55,631 nucleotides of DNA from the NCBI GenBank assembly GCA_027604005.1, contig JADGJT010000054.1, positions 1 through 55,631 on the forward strand, in the 5' to 3' direction. Positions 1 to 10,583 of the stretch are shown here, in pieces. A program made the translations under genes and the position numbers. The notes under the pieces are model-generated. The model had not been told where the DNA came from and ran no database searches. It saw only the letters and a program-made list of their open reading frames with translations. Origin of the DNA: Dinochytrium kinnereticum. Taxonomy: Eukaryota > Chytridiomycota > Chytridiomycetes > Chytridiales > Chytridiaceae. How positions within the stretch are numbered: position 1 is the stretch's first letter; each line of letters opens with the position of its first letter.

Positions 1-1
1 G

Positions 2-214
2 AACGCGATCACTTCTCATCCATCTAATTCCGAGCGTTCCAAGCACATTGACATCCGTCATCACTTTATCCGTGAACGTGTTGCTTCCCAAGAAATTATT
101 GTTGAATATCTACCCACCAAGGAAATGATTGCCGATATTTTTACTAAATCCCTTCCTCTTCCTCAATGCAATATTCTTCGCTTTTCTTTGGGACTGCGTC
201 CTCTTCCTACGTAG
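2..214 (+). mobile_element. Ty1/copia retrotransposon Pol C-terminus (RNase H end), fragment
   Basis: An open frame from base 2 to the TAG at 212-214 encodes the last ~70 residues of a copia-type polyprotein. The diagnostic words are SKHIDIRHHFIRE and EYLPTKEMIADIFTKSL, which form the end of the RNase H domain in Ty1/copia elements. The 5' part lies outside the window. It is followed directly by a purine-rich tract (about 231-243) and then TGTTGAG, the expected order of Pol stop, polypurine tract and 3' LTR. This fragment looks intact and recently coding. Whether the full element is functional cannot be seen here. Confidence 0.9.
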
Positions 215-243
215 TTTTCTTCATCTCGTGGAAGATGGGGGGG

Positions 244-360
244 TGTTGAGATATTATTCCACTTAGTTCTTATCCCACTTAGTTCTTATCGTCTTCTTCG
301 CTCGCCTGTATGTATTCTAGATACTCTTGTATTACCATAATATATTCAGTCTCTCTCATT
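244..360 (+). repeat. Probable truncated 3' LTR of the first copia element
   Basis: It begins TGTTGAGATATT immediately after a G-run polypurine tract, as copia LTRs do (TG...CA ends). It contains the direct repeat CCACTTAGTTCTTATC (two near copies around 262-291). No CA-terminated right end is visible before the RNase H end of a second element begins at about 361. The LTR is therefore short, truncated or recombined. The right boundary is approximate. Confidence 0.55.
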
Positions 361-477
361 ACTATTGTGTATTGCCCTACCAAAGTCATGCTTGCTGACT
401 TACTCACTAAGCCCCTTCCCACCTCCGAGCACTCTGTCCTTACTCGATGGATTGGACTACAAGATGTTCTGGAGTAG
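361..477 (+). mobile_element. Second, different copia Pol C-terminus fragment
   Basis: Frame 361-477 (TAG at 475-477) encodes VYCPTKVMLADLLTKPLP and 20 more residues, again the conserved PTK-x-x-x-AD-x-x-TKPL end of copia RNase H. It differs clearly from the element at 2-214, so it belongs to another family. Only the last 38 codons remain. A G-rich polypurine tract follows at 477-486. The junction with the first element near 360 shows a nested or recombined insertion. Confidence 0.85.
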
Positions 478-486
478 GGGGGAGGG

Positions 487-560
487 TGTTAAAATACTCC
501 GTACCAAGGGTATAAAAGGAGACATTGTGGAGAAGTCAGAGTACGAGTGTGTCTAGTATC
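487..560 (+). repeat. Left part of a 3' LTR of the second copia element
   Basis: TGTTAAAATACTCC starts directly after the polypurine tract, and a TATA box (TATAAAAGGA, 511-520) lies 25 bp inside, as expected for an LTR promoter. The right end is not recognisable, so the end coordinate is a guess. Confidence 0.55.
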
Positions 561-593
561 TGACTTTATCCAATTTGTTGACAAGGAGGCTAG

Positions 594-875
594 GCGCCTG
601 GCTGCAGGGGAGCCCTATGGCGTGGAAAAGCTTGGAATGATGAAGAACGGCATTACGAATCCTTCAAGACGGCGGTGGAGACTTCTGCAAATGCTGTTGA
701 AAAAGCCATGGCGGCTGTGGCAGAGGCAGGGATCCTGCTAAGAAAAAAAGTCGTTAGAGGACAAGTTATAGGAGAGGGAGAACCTGAAGGCAAAGGGTCA
801 AGCCGCTCTGGCGATTTTGGACGATCCCTCGATCCCTGTTGATGGTCATCCGAAAAACAATTATTAAAAAAAAAG
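594..875 (+). pseudogene. Decayed coding sequence of unknown family
   Basis: Three frames in succession look protein-like but do not join. Frame 547-741 reads VDKEARRLAAGEPYGVEK near 576-632. Frame 594-842 reads WNDEERHYESFKTAVETSAN and an Ala/Val/Glu helix. A third frame reads KGQAALAILDDPSIPVDG near 793-846. This pattern suggests an exon broken by indels next to the retrotransposons. The family is not recognised. It could also be chance, since no splice sites clearly join the pieces. Confidence 0.25.
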
Positions 876-1262
876 GATTGGTATATGAACCCACACAGGT
901 TATTATTCATTCCAATGTCTATCTTGATTCATACATCGCTACTCCATGCTGATGAAGCTGATTCTTATCTCCAGTCAGCGCTTTTTGTCCCAAGGGGCAT
1001 CGAATGAATAGATCCCATAAGTAGATAGATAACTCGAAACACTGAGTGCAAAACAAAACGATCCGAACCAACCAGGAAGAACAATAAAAAAGCATAAAAA
1101 CAGGGATTGAGAAACGTCCAGAGAACGAGACTTGGTCGCTGCCTAGAGACGCCCGCCTCTCAGGCGCCATGCCGTTGGGGGTCACCGTTTTAACTTACAT
1201 GCTATGGCGACCAAATCACATATAAAAATCTTGGTTAAAGGCAAGGATGAGAGGCTTTCGAC

Positions 1263-1505
1263 GTGTTGCCACCTGCAGAAACTCTGGTGAAGGATTCTCT
1301 GCGCCTAATACCATTCCTCATTGAGAAATGGCCATTGTTGCTCGATGATAACCCCCTGTCAATCTCCCAAATGATCCTCGCGAGCATGATCCAGAACGGC
1401 CTATTTTTTCCAAGGCATGAGAACGCAGTCGCCCAGCGGGAGTTAGAAAAGAAACGCCTGAACAGAAAAAAACCATTGACGCAGCAAAGGACTGCCCACC
1501 TGTAG
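1263..1505 (+). CDS. Possible exon of unknown protein upstream of the cyclase
   Basis: About 80 codons lie open in one frame, ending at TAG 1503-1505. The composition looks protein-like (IPFLIEKWPLLLDDNPLSIS, then a basic ELEKKRLNRKK tail). There is no ATG at the left edge, so it would be an internal or terminal exon of a gene cut by the decayed region to the left. Alternatively it may be an upstream exon of the cyclase gene, but no in-phase splice to 1552 was found. No family is recognised. Confidence 0.3.
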   Translation: MLPPAETLVKDSLRLIPFLIEKWPLLLDDNPLSISQMILASMIQNGLFFPRHENAVAQRELEKKRLNRKKPLTQQRTAHL

Positions 1506-1551
1506 CTGCAGGTTTGAATCAACCCTCCTCCACATACGGGCCAGCTCCAAC

Positions 1552-4500
1552 ATGTCCAGCGGCGTCACCCTCAAGTTTGACCAGCACGTTTTGGACACGC
1601 GATGGTTGAATAATGGTGAATGCCGGCAGAAGTCATCCCCGGCAGTGAGAGAGAGTGAAACGGGCAGTGGTGCTGGCGCGGCAGAGGAGAAGGAGTCTTT
1701 GCATCAGTTGAAAGAGTGGGAGGCTGTGACGCCAAGCATCTGGACGCCCTTCCCACGTCTCATGGAGAGCCTTTATCAGAGTACCTTTCTTCGTCCCTTC
1801 ATGGTGATGCGGACAAGCGTAGTGTGTTTTCTTTTGGCCGCCTTGAACTTTTCGCAGGTGTGCATTATGAAGTTTCTTGTTCTATGATGAACCACAACTG
1901 ACGCCTTTCGTCAACCATCCTTCAGCTGAACGTTCTAAAAGACGATCCGGATCGGTCCAGGCCGTATCGAGCAATTGTGGGGGCCGCAACAACCATCACG
2001 ATCCTCTTTGCCATCATCAGCCTCTTCCGTTTTGCTCGCACCGTTCTCAACCTGTTCATGCCCTTTTCCGCCATCATTTACTTTCTCCTGGTACGTGCAG
2101 ATTTCTACATTTGTTACGGGCATTTCTTATACAGAGATGTGTCGAGCTGGCTATCATGCTGCAGCTGCTCACAAAAGAAATGCCGTGATTTTTGCAGAGC
2201 TACTATCCGATCGCCATCAAATCTAGCGACGGACGAGGCACAGTTCCATTGGGACTCACAAGCGTGATCTTGATCGTTTACGTTTCTTCAGGCTTCCCCG
2301 TCATCCCGGCGATCATATTGACCACGATTATGATTCTAATGCATGTAGCAAATACTGTGTGGTCGTGGGGATGGCTCCCCGTAAGCTTTTTTACATCCTC
2401 ATTTCAATCTGATGGTTGGGTCTCACTTTTAACCACTTTCCTTCCTTTCCTATTTTCACTCTCATTCTTTTCTCGGGGTAAATATAACACAAAACATACC
2501 AGACGGTTGTTACTGTTGTTCCTTTAATTATTGCAAGCCTTTTGGGGGTGAGGTTTTGTGCAAAAACAGAGTTGGCAATGAGGAGGAGGTAATTATCAGT
2601 TTTATACCTACCTCACGTTAACTTGTTTACACTCGCCATCCCCTTATTTCAAAACAAAACAAAACAAACAAAGGTTTCAAAAGAATATGATTCTTAAATA
2701 CCAAATGAGTCTCCTAAAACAATCCCGCAAGAAAGTCGACTCACTTCTTTCACTTAACCTCCCAAACTCTGTCATCTCTCGTCTCCGAGATTCGGGTGGT
2801 GATTTCGACTCCATCACAGAAGAATTTGAAAATGCCTCCGTGGTCTTTTGCGAATTCCCTACCCTTGGAGATATCGGGACAGGGTTAAAAAAGGACATGG
2901 ATACGACTTTGCTCATCGAAGATGTCAAAGTTCTCAACACCGTTCTAAAAGATGTGGAGGAGATTGTGGACGGGGTAGTAGGGGCCGAAATGATCAAAAG
3001 CATAGGAAACAAGGTTCACTGTCTGTCTTTCACATTATTTTCTAAGTTGCTTCAACCCCCTAAAGGTACTTATCTTGTGCAAAGAAATCAATGATATTTC
3101 AAATTCGCATGTTCTCCTCGCGGTTGGGGTGTGCCTCAGAATTATGAAAGAGTTGGGTGGTCGAATTTATCAAAAGAGGGCGCCGATGACTGTGAAGGCC
3201 GGTATTCATTCTGGGCCGCTAAGCTCTGCGATAATTGGAGATCAAGGATTCGCTTATGGTTCGACATCATCTATTTGTTTTTGATTCCCAAACTACATGA
3301 GATTAACCAGAAAATGTTCACCTTAATTAAATGATAATGTATAAGATATCTACGTGAGTATAGGAGAAATTGAATCCGTTGACCTAAACAGACTGAAATT
3401 TAGGGAGACACTGTCAACACCGCAAGCCGAATGAACCTTTACGCACAACCAGGAGCCATAATCGTATCCAACGACGTTGCAAATCTCCTCTCTCAAGGTA
3501 AGGCACTAGGAATGACATCGCGAAACATGCAGGCTGACTGTCGAACAATGACCAGAGGACAAAGACTTTCTTCAAGGCGAAGGAGAGATCCCCATAAAAG
3601 GCAAAGGTAAAATGATTATATGGAGATTCAATTATGAAGCCTTTGAGGCTCGCGGCATGCAGCATATCGGTCCTCCGCAACTAGGTGCAGATTGGGATTC
3701 CTCTTTGAAGCTCTCATCGATGAGACAAGGGAAGCACCGACGGGATGCGCGACCTACCTCAATGTATTCCACAGAGGATAAATTGTCGGCGGATGCGAAA
3801 GGTGGAGAAATCTCTGGGAATGAGATACGTTCGAACCTTTCACATCGGTAAAGAGTCTTCGCTTAATCCTTCAAAATAATTCGGTAGAGCATTACTAACA
3901 TCTATTTTTTTTTGCAACCAGAGGCATTCACAGGTTATCAGCTTATCGAGGTAGAAGAACCAGCAAAGGAAGCAGATCCTCGTGGCAGGCAGACGCCAGA
4001 TTCAAGCATCGTGGAACTCTTCGAGACGTTATGCGTGGTATCGTGACGGCAAAAGACCAGGTTGCAGCAACTGATAGCCCGGCCACAGATATCGAGAAAG
4101 CAAGGGATATTTCTCAAAAGTTTGAAGAAGGGAGGGCGTTGAGCGATCTTATGAGACTTCAGAGTCGACTTGAAAATACTTCAGCAACCATGTCGAGAAT
4201 TGAGCAAACAATTGAGGATGTAGAGGAGCGATGCGCCGTGATAAGATGGTACAAGAAATACAGGAGAAAGGTCGAAAAAAGGAATGCTGGACTTGGCGTT
4301 CAGGGTTTGAACCTTGCTGTTGAAGAGCTGCTAGCAAATGAGGAAAAGAAATTGAAAATAGACAGCAGAAAAGAAAGCATGTGCAGCCTACAATGTCAAC
4401 AAAGAAGCGGCCACATGCACCAATCGAGTACCCTCGCTAAATTCATCCGACCAGTGACCCAGCGCTACTTCAACTCTGATCTCGAAGGATACTATCAAAT

Positions 4501-6099
4501 CCTTCAAGAGAAATCTAAATCATCGGAACTTTTATTCGAGCTCATCTATTATAAGTTGATTGGGTTGACGGTTTGGGCAGTTGCCGAATTTTCCTTAGCG
4601 CTTCGGCTCACAGTGACGGCGAGCGTGAATCTTCGAGGTGTCAGGATTCTTTTGGTGGTTCTGTCGATACTCATGACCGCCCTCGTGGCTGTTTACTATT
4701 TCAGTTATAAGCGGCTAAGACAGCGGTCTGATATAAACAGGCAGGAACAAAAAAAACGACGAGGCTTTGCCGCATTCTTGCGCTCTTTTGGTGCTGTCGT
4801 GTTCTTTTTTATTCTTTGCTTCCATATTTCCTATGTGGAAGCTGCCTTTTTGTAAGTTATAACTACGTGAAAGCGCTTTATTAACCATGCATCTCATCGA
4901 AGGCTTAATGATTACAGATACAGGTCGGCATTTAACATCATTCAAACATTCATGTTTAATGCCACGAGCGGTGCGCCGTTCTACATTATAATTGTTATTG
5001 GGTCTTACTTGCCGTGGATTTTTGCTCCTGTCGCAGAATTCATCACTAAAACCAAGGCAGGAGATTTGGATATCACCTTAGGCGCTTGCACCCTCATTAG
5101 CCTGATTATTCTTATCCAGCTTCTTTATCAGTGAGTGTTTCCTTTAACTATCATTTCTGTCACTCCATTCGATCTCCTTTTCTGCCGCCGTTAACGAATA
5201 TTTCTCTTATTAAAAACCTGATGTCGATGAAAATAGATGGGAGCGCTGGAACAGAGAATCATTTCTCGTCATGTGGGCCTCGAATCAATCCGCCGCCTTA
5301 TGCAGAAACGAATTAGCCAAGTCAGAGATAGTCTTAAAATGCATCATGCCCAAGAACGTCATAGCTCTTCTTAGCTTGAATTCGGCGTCGGGTCTGGTTC
5401 AGATATCTCAGAAAGCTTGCATTCTTGCTCTGGATATAACTGGGTTCACGGCCATGGCGTCAAGGCTTGAGGCTGAGGAGGTGGTGTATCTGGTAAGACA
5501 TTCTTATCGCCATCTTTCACGAATGCCTGATTAACCTCATTTTTGTTTCAGTTGAACGGTCTTTTCAATAAGTTTGACAAGGAATGCGTGAAGTGGAAGG
5601 TAGAAAAGGTGAGTTGCCACTGTCTTCGGAAGAAACTGGCGCATTAAGACTAAATCTTGTGAAGATATGCACCATCGGAGATGCCTATATTGCTGTCGGC
5701 GGCCTATTAGATCCCATCCGCAGTCCTTCCAAAAACGTCTGCCACCTCGCCCTTCAAATTCAGCAAATTGTAAAAGACCTCAACCCACAAGATCTCCTTA
5801 GCGAAGTGTCAGAGCGTATTCCAAGCGGCATTGAAGTTCGCGTCGGCGTCTACACGGGCCCTGTTTGCGCCGCCATCATAGGCGGCAGAGGAAAAGTGCG
5901 GTATGATTTAATAGGAGATGCTCTTGACGTGGCCACTCGGCTGGAGCAGGCCTGCCAGCCCGGAAAGACTCATGTCTGCAGGGTCACAGCGAATGAAGTT
6001 GGCCATCACGCTGTCCTCGTGCCGAGCGATTCGGACGATGTCAAAGGCATTGCGTTTTACCTTGAAAGCATCATTGACCTTGACGGCCCAGATGCGTAG
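1552..6099 (+). CDS. Two-cassette transmembrane class III adenylyl cyclase (swapped catalytic halves)
   Basis: It converts ATP to cAMP at the membrane. Exons: 1552-1857, 1926-2090, 2198-2380, 2503-2588, 2674-3013, 3066-3258, 3346-3353, 3404-3497, 3556-3847, 3922-4851, 4918-5130, 5237-5492, 5552-5608 and 5665-6099. They total 3558 nt, or 1185 residues, and all phases close. The order is a hydrophobic cassette (about residues 85-245), cyclase domain 1 (about 255-480), a coiled-coil/basic linker, a second hydrophobic cassette (about 745-935), then cyclase domain 2 (about 938-1170). Domain 1 has no metal aspartates (FCEF at 305-308, KSIGNK at 355-360). It does have the adenine pair K355/D425 and the transition-state pair N432/R436. 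Domain 2 has both metal aspartates (LALDITGF D1003, CTIGDAY D1047) but Asp1129 in place of the Asn. In animal enzymes the metal half comes first; here it comes last. The start codon at 1552 is the first in-frame ATG, and upstream exons are possible. Confidence 0.88.
3346..3353 (+). other. 8-nt microexon in the adenylyl cyclase
   Basis: ATATCTAC is flanked by an acceptor (TATAAG) and a good donor (GTGAGT). Without it the flanking exons (ending TATG at 3258, starting GGAGAC at 3404) do not join in frame. With it they read YDIYGDTVNTASR, the conserved catalytic strand-helix of class III cyclases. It supplies the adenine-selecting Asp425 (split codon), Ile426 and Tyr427. Confidence 0.8.
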
Positions 6100-6649
6100 A
6101 GTCGAATCCAAATAAACGCGGTACCATTTAATTGCCTGCATGTTGCTGAGCATCTCTCCGGCCTACAGCCATCGCGCCGTCATGACGGGCACGCGTTCGT
6201 CGCGCTTTTAAGGCCTTTTTTACCACTAGTTCAGTCGGGGGGGGATGTAAAAGCATCGCGACAATTTCAATATGACCAGGGGGTGAACATTTGCGCACTA
6301 CAGCTACCTACCGACACACACACGACTCGAGGGATTCCGTCCTGACGACGGCACGCATCTGCCCATTGCTCTCGTCCTCTCGCGACGCTTTATTGACCGT
6401 CTCCGTCCCCAGCAGCTGTTGAAGGCACAACTGGTGTCCAGCGGTAGGCTGCAGTGGGCGATTCCTTTAGGCACAACCCCTGCCGCCCTTGCATGCGTTT
6501 GCCACTTGAGTCCTCACCGTGGTGATTTGAAGAGTACAGCGCAAGCGCTCCGGCCATCCTGCCGCCGAAAGAGCTACAGGCAAATTCGCATTGTAGACCT
6601 GCTCGTCGGACACCGCCACGACCCAGCAAGTCAACAGCCAGACTTACCG
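6100..6649. other. Intergenic region between cyclase and single-pass membrane protein
   Basis: A 550-bp spacer between two + genes. It holds a G-run (6237-6244) and an ACGCGT word near 6191. No TATA box and no convincing ORF was seen. An open frame runs in from about 6419 without an ATG and continues into the next gene. It may be 5' UTR or an unannotated exon. Confidence 0.5.
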
Positions 6650-7699
6650 ATGGAATCCCAGCCAGGAGCCGACGGGTTCGACGCTGGGGCACCACATGGA
6701 ACTCAAAGAGCCTTCGTCTCAACCTCTGGCATATCTCCACTTTTCATCGCCCTCCTGATCCTCCCCATCATCGGAATCGCAGCCGTCGTCTTGATATGTA
6801 GGTCCGTGCCATCTCTCACCCTATGGGCCCGGTTCAGGAAGCTCCTCAACTCAGTTTCGCCGCCGCATCTCGTCACCGTCACTGCCGTACCGCTGCTCGC
6901 TGGTCGAGGAACTGATAGTCAGTGCATCTCCCAACGGATGGAGAGGAATCATTCCCCGCCGACGCCTATGACCTCGCGAACACCAGGTGGCGCCACGAAT
7001 CAGCGCAATGCCTTGGCTTCACTCAGATATCCCGGTCCACTTGGTCTTCTGGCATCAAAGAGGAAGGAGCAGATCAATCCTGGATGGATATTGGTCAAAG
7101 GGGGTCCCCCTCAGCTTTACACCAATGCCTTAGCGTTCAATGCACCGTGTTCTGCAGGTGTCAGTTTAGGGATGAGTGGTACCGTCTCTTTCGAGGGCCC
7201 GCCTAGAACGGAGCCTGTTTTGGAGGCCGTTGGTGCCAGGGATTGCGACGTTGGAACAGAAGAAGCACGATGCCACGAACACACCGTCTGCATCGATAGC
7301 TTGAATCAGGCCAGCGGAGATAACGAGGATGCATCTATTTCTATCTCTATTCCTCTGAATTTAGTGGCCTCGGAGGACGTCAGAGAACCGAAAGCACACA
7401 TGTCTGCCCTTCCGGCGACTGATGGGTCCGAAAAGTTTCTAACAGCCACCAAAACCGATGAATCCACACCTTCTCTCCGCGAGAAAACTGGGCAATGGAA
7501 CCGAAAAAGCAATCCAGCCCTACTAGAATTACTTTTTGCAATCGCCTCACCGCCCTTACGCAGACCAGCAAGATGGTTTTCCGTCAGTAAATGGACCTCA
7601 AACCGCAAGAAAGGCGACGAAGCCATCCAATCTTCATCAATGTTGGAGATTGAGTCGTTTGCGAGTTTGTACACATCGGATCCACCCCCATTTGAGTAA
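6650..7699 (+). CDS. Single-pass membrane protein of unknown function
   Basis: The first in-frame ATG is 6650 (MESQPGADGFDAG). The frame is open to the TAA at 7697-7699, giving 349 residues. A short polar N-terminus (about 27 residues) precedes one strong hydrophobic segment, SPLFIALLILPIIGIAAVVL. A long Ser/Pro/Arg-rich tail of low complexity follows. There is no signal peptide, so a signal-anchor topology with the tail in the cytosol is likely. The frame stays open upstream to about 6419, so the true start may lie in an unseen exon. No family is recognised. Convergent with the quinone oxidoreductase gene. Confidence 0.5.
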   Translation: MESQPGADGFDAGAPHGTQRAFVSTSGISPLFIALLILPIIGIAAVVLICRSVPSLTLWARFRKLLNSVSPPHLVTVTAVPLLAGRGTDSQCISQRMERNHSPPTPMTSRTPGGATNQRNALASLRYPGPLGLLASKRKEQINPGWILVKGGPPQLYTNALAFNAPCSAGVSLGMSGTVSFEGPPRTEPVLEAVGARDCDVGTEEARCHEHTVCIDSLNQASGDNEDASISISIPLNLVASEDVREPKAHMSALPATDGSEKFLTATKTDESTPSLREKTGQWNRKSNPALLELLFAIASPPLRRPARWFSVSKWTSNRKKGDEAIQSSSMLEIESFASLYTSDPPPFE

Positions 7700-8194
7700 G
7701 GTAAATGATAGCGAAGAACTGGGTTCAACTCATTGGCCTTCTTCGCTTTTGCGTCTATACTTTCCTTTTGAAGTTTTCCGCTCATTTCTCTGATATATTT
7801 TTCGAAGTTCTTCTACCTTTTCAACGGTGACTTTCCTGTCCACCATATATTTTCCTGGAATTCCAGTTCTGATCACTTTTTTTCTTTCTTTCTTTTTCCT
7901 TTCTTTCTTTTTTTTTCCCCCTTTCTATCATTAGAATGCCTCCACTGTTGAATTGTTTATTTCAAATATACCTTGGCCTTAACTTAAATATTCATTCTTT
8001 GTGTTGGCCTTTTGGCTAGGAGAATCTGAGATTACTTGACTTTGTGCATCAAATCAAGGCCTACATGCTCTTTGTAGAAACGAGGCGAATAATGAAATCT
8101 TTCTATATTATTATTCAAAAAGAATTGATATTAAAGTCGTTGAATCGGAAAGAAATGACACCGCCAGTTCCTTCACCAGCAGTACCGTTCATTA
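7700..8194. repeat. T-rich convergent spacer with TTTC microsatellite
   Basis: This 495-bp region lies between two converging genes. It holds a TTTC/CTTT tract (about 7878-7925) and A/T-rich sequence that would serve as 3' UTRs for both. No ORF or RNA gene was seen. Confidence 0.6.
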
Positions 8195-10214
8195 TCAATC
8201 AACGTTGACTACAATCTTGCCTGAATGTCAAAAAAAAAAACGGTATGAGAAATGCAAGGGCGATCTAATGAAGTCATGTACTTACCAATGGTGGCATTCG
8301 CCTCCATATACTTATGCGCATCACCGATATCTTTCCACGAAAAAGTCTTATCGATGATTGGCTTCAACTCTCCCGAAATAAGGTGAGGAAGAACCTTTTC
8401 CACAACCTCGTTGCGGAGGCGGATTTGATATGATATCTCGCGCGAGCGGAGGGTAGATCCCTTAATCTGTATGGAATAAAGCAAATTGCGCACAATCAGT
8501 ATGTAGAAGATGATAAAAAACGGGTGAAGCAAAGTTGAATACCGTCAACCGTTTCCTCAAGATAGGAGCCAGGTTGGTTTCCGAAACGACGGCGCCTGTT
8601 GAAACAATAAAACAAAAACAAAAACAACTATTAAAACGGATATAACAGGGATCAAAAGACCGCAGCTGCATACCACTTAAGAATGCCAGCATCACCATAC
8701 GGCCATCGACGGCGAGTGATTCCAAGTTGCTATTCCAATGCGTGCTTCCAACAAAGTCAACCACGACATCGACACCACGCCCAGAAGTGTATTCAAGGAC
8801 CTGTTTTAGGTTTTTTTTCATCTTGTTATCCAATGGGAAAAAGGATTTGAAGCAGCCATAAAGCGCACCCACCTTCTCCTTGAAGTTTTCCTTCTTGTAG
8901 TTGACTGCATGAGTGGCACCAAGGGCTTTGACGAATTCTGCCTTCTCTTGAGATCCCACCGTTGCGATAATGTGCTTTCTGAAAAAAAAACAAGATAGTT
9001 GGGGAAGTTAGTGACGTCCTACCCATAAACAAAAAACAAACAAACAGCCGATTCAAGGTGGTTATGAACGAATGGAAAAATTATGAGTCTTACGCCTTGG
9101 TCAGCTTGCACAGCTGAATCGCTGATGTACCAACCCCACTGGCTCCAGCATGAATCAAAACGCTCTCAGCTGTAAAAGAGTTGAGAATTTTGGGTGGAGG
9201 TGGATGCAGAGAGATACCTTCTTGAAGTCCGCAATTCAAGTGCAATGCTTGATAGGCAGTAAACCAGACCTGGGGAGATAAAGTAAGGCTCAAGGTACGG
9301 CAAAGCATTTTGGCACCATCATACCTCTGGAATAGCGGCCGCTTCCTGGAAGCTCATGCCATCCGGAATGCGAATCACCATGTCCTTGTGGACAACAACG
9401 TACTGTCACCAAGAATGCAAAGCATCTAGTTAATCTTATCCAAGAAGAAGAAGAAGAAGATATGTATATAATACCTCAGCATAAGCACCACCGTAGCAAA
9501 GAGCGAACACTCGCTCTCCCTTCTTGTAATCTCCTCCAGCTGGTATTAACAAATTAGCTGCCAACAGGGCAAGAAATCTGGTGGGATTACCATCGGGTTC
9601 CTCGACGACTCCTGAGAACTCGACTCCAAGGATCTGAGATGCACCAAATGGTGCTGGATATCCTCCTGTTTAAGTGAGGGGCCAGTGTCAGAGACTTGAA
9701 TCATGGGCACAAGGCATCCTGACCAAACAATACCTTGACGCTGGAGAATATCGAGTCGGTTCACAGCTTTTGAGTGGTGTTGCCAATCGATTAGTCCGAG
9801 TTCATCTCTCGAAAGGAATTCTCACCAAAGGACGAGACCTGATTCAATGGCAACTGTGGTTAGAGCGATCTCGAGCACACAATCATCATATTCAGGATGC
9901 AGAAGAACCACAGCAACAGAGGGGAAAGGAGGCGTGCGTGCTAAAAGCGAGCACCCAAAGACTCACTTTGACGAGGACCTCATGCGGTGCAGGCTTTGGT
10001 GTGTCCACGGTTTGTATCGAGAGATTGGATGCATCTCCCTACGCCGAGAAGAAAAACCGTTTTAGATGATGCACTGCTCGACCATAATCGCCGCGAAGAA
10101 ATGCGACGAGACTAGCGGCATGTGAAGCGGCGGAGAGACGATGACAGGAAGCGGACTGCATGCCAATGCCGGCCAACGGCGACTCACCGGCGACGGGACA
10201 ACGACGGCACGCAT
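8195..10214 (-). CDS. TP53I3/PIG3-like NAD(P)H quinone oxidoreductase
   Basis: A zinc-free MDR-superfamily reductase, predicted to reduce quinones with NADPH in the cytosol. Fourteen exons run from ATG 10214 down to TGA 8195: 10188-10214, 9967-10038, 9839-9869, 9734-9766, 9591-9665, 9475-9539, 9325-9402, 9218-9269, 9094-9169, 8873-8978, 8674-8800, 8543-8595, 8286-8466 and 8195-8220. They total 1002 nt, or 333 residues, almost the length of human TP53I3. Key words are MRAVVVPSP, AVNRLDILQRQG, the Rossmann turn VLIHAGASGVGTSAIQL, RGVDVVVDFVG and the C-terminal HKYMEANATIGKIV. The third exon (31 nt) is the least certain: its acceptor was chosen because only it restores the phase, and its residues are not conserved. 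ACGCGT lies about 55 bp upstream of the ATG. Orientation is tail-to-tail with the preceding gene. Confidence 0.9.
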
Positions 10215-10583
10215 GCTTACAAATTGACAAATCCTTCACTGGGATGCTGCGACGCCGTCAGCTCACCAAACGCGTACTCCTGCGATGCGCGCAGGGGAAA
10301 ACAAAATGCAGAGAGAGAGAATATCAGGACTGATTACGAGATGTCAAGGGAGAAGGAGAGCAAACGGGGGAGAAGAGATCTATTTGATGATTCGAACAAG
10401 GAGAAAGAGATGTCGGTGAAAATGCGTGCAGTAAAAAGAAAGAGAAAGGATAAGTAGCTGGCGAGATAAGAGGGTGAATCAGGGTTAAGCGTGATCGAAT
10501 GTGACCTTAAAAAAAAAATGTAGCATCGAATACATGAAGGTCTTGAAAGTGGATTAAAGGGATCAGAAAACAAGAGTGGGGGA
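10215..10583. promoter_or_regulatory. Spacer: PIG3-like promoter and kinase 3' UTR
   Basis: A 369-bp spacer between two minus-strand genes. ACGCGT (about 10269-10274) sits roughly 55 bp upstream of the oxidoreductase ATG and resembles the ACGCGT word seen before other starts in this window. A purine-rich AGAGAGAGAG stretch is at 10310-10320. No RNA gene was seen. Confidence 0.4.

Noticed and set aside
6419..6649. Upstream extension of the single-pass membrane protein from a TTG
   Set aside because: It is an open frame, but it has no ATG, and non-ATG starts are rare in fungal nuclear genes. It was kept out of the CDS.
9839..9869. Reading exon 3 of the PIG3-like gene as a longer exon extending up to about 9945
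   Set aside because: The frame is open there, but no phase-compatible acceptor was found. The added residues have no counterpart in the family, and the 31-nt version brings the total to 333 residues, the family length.
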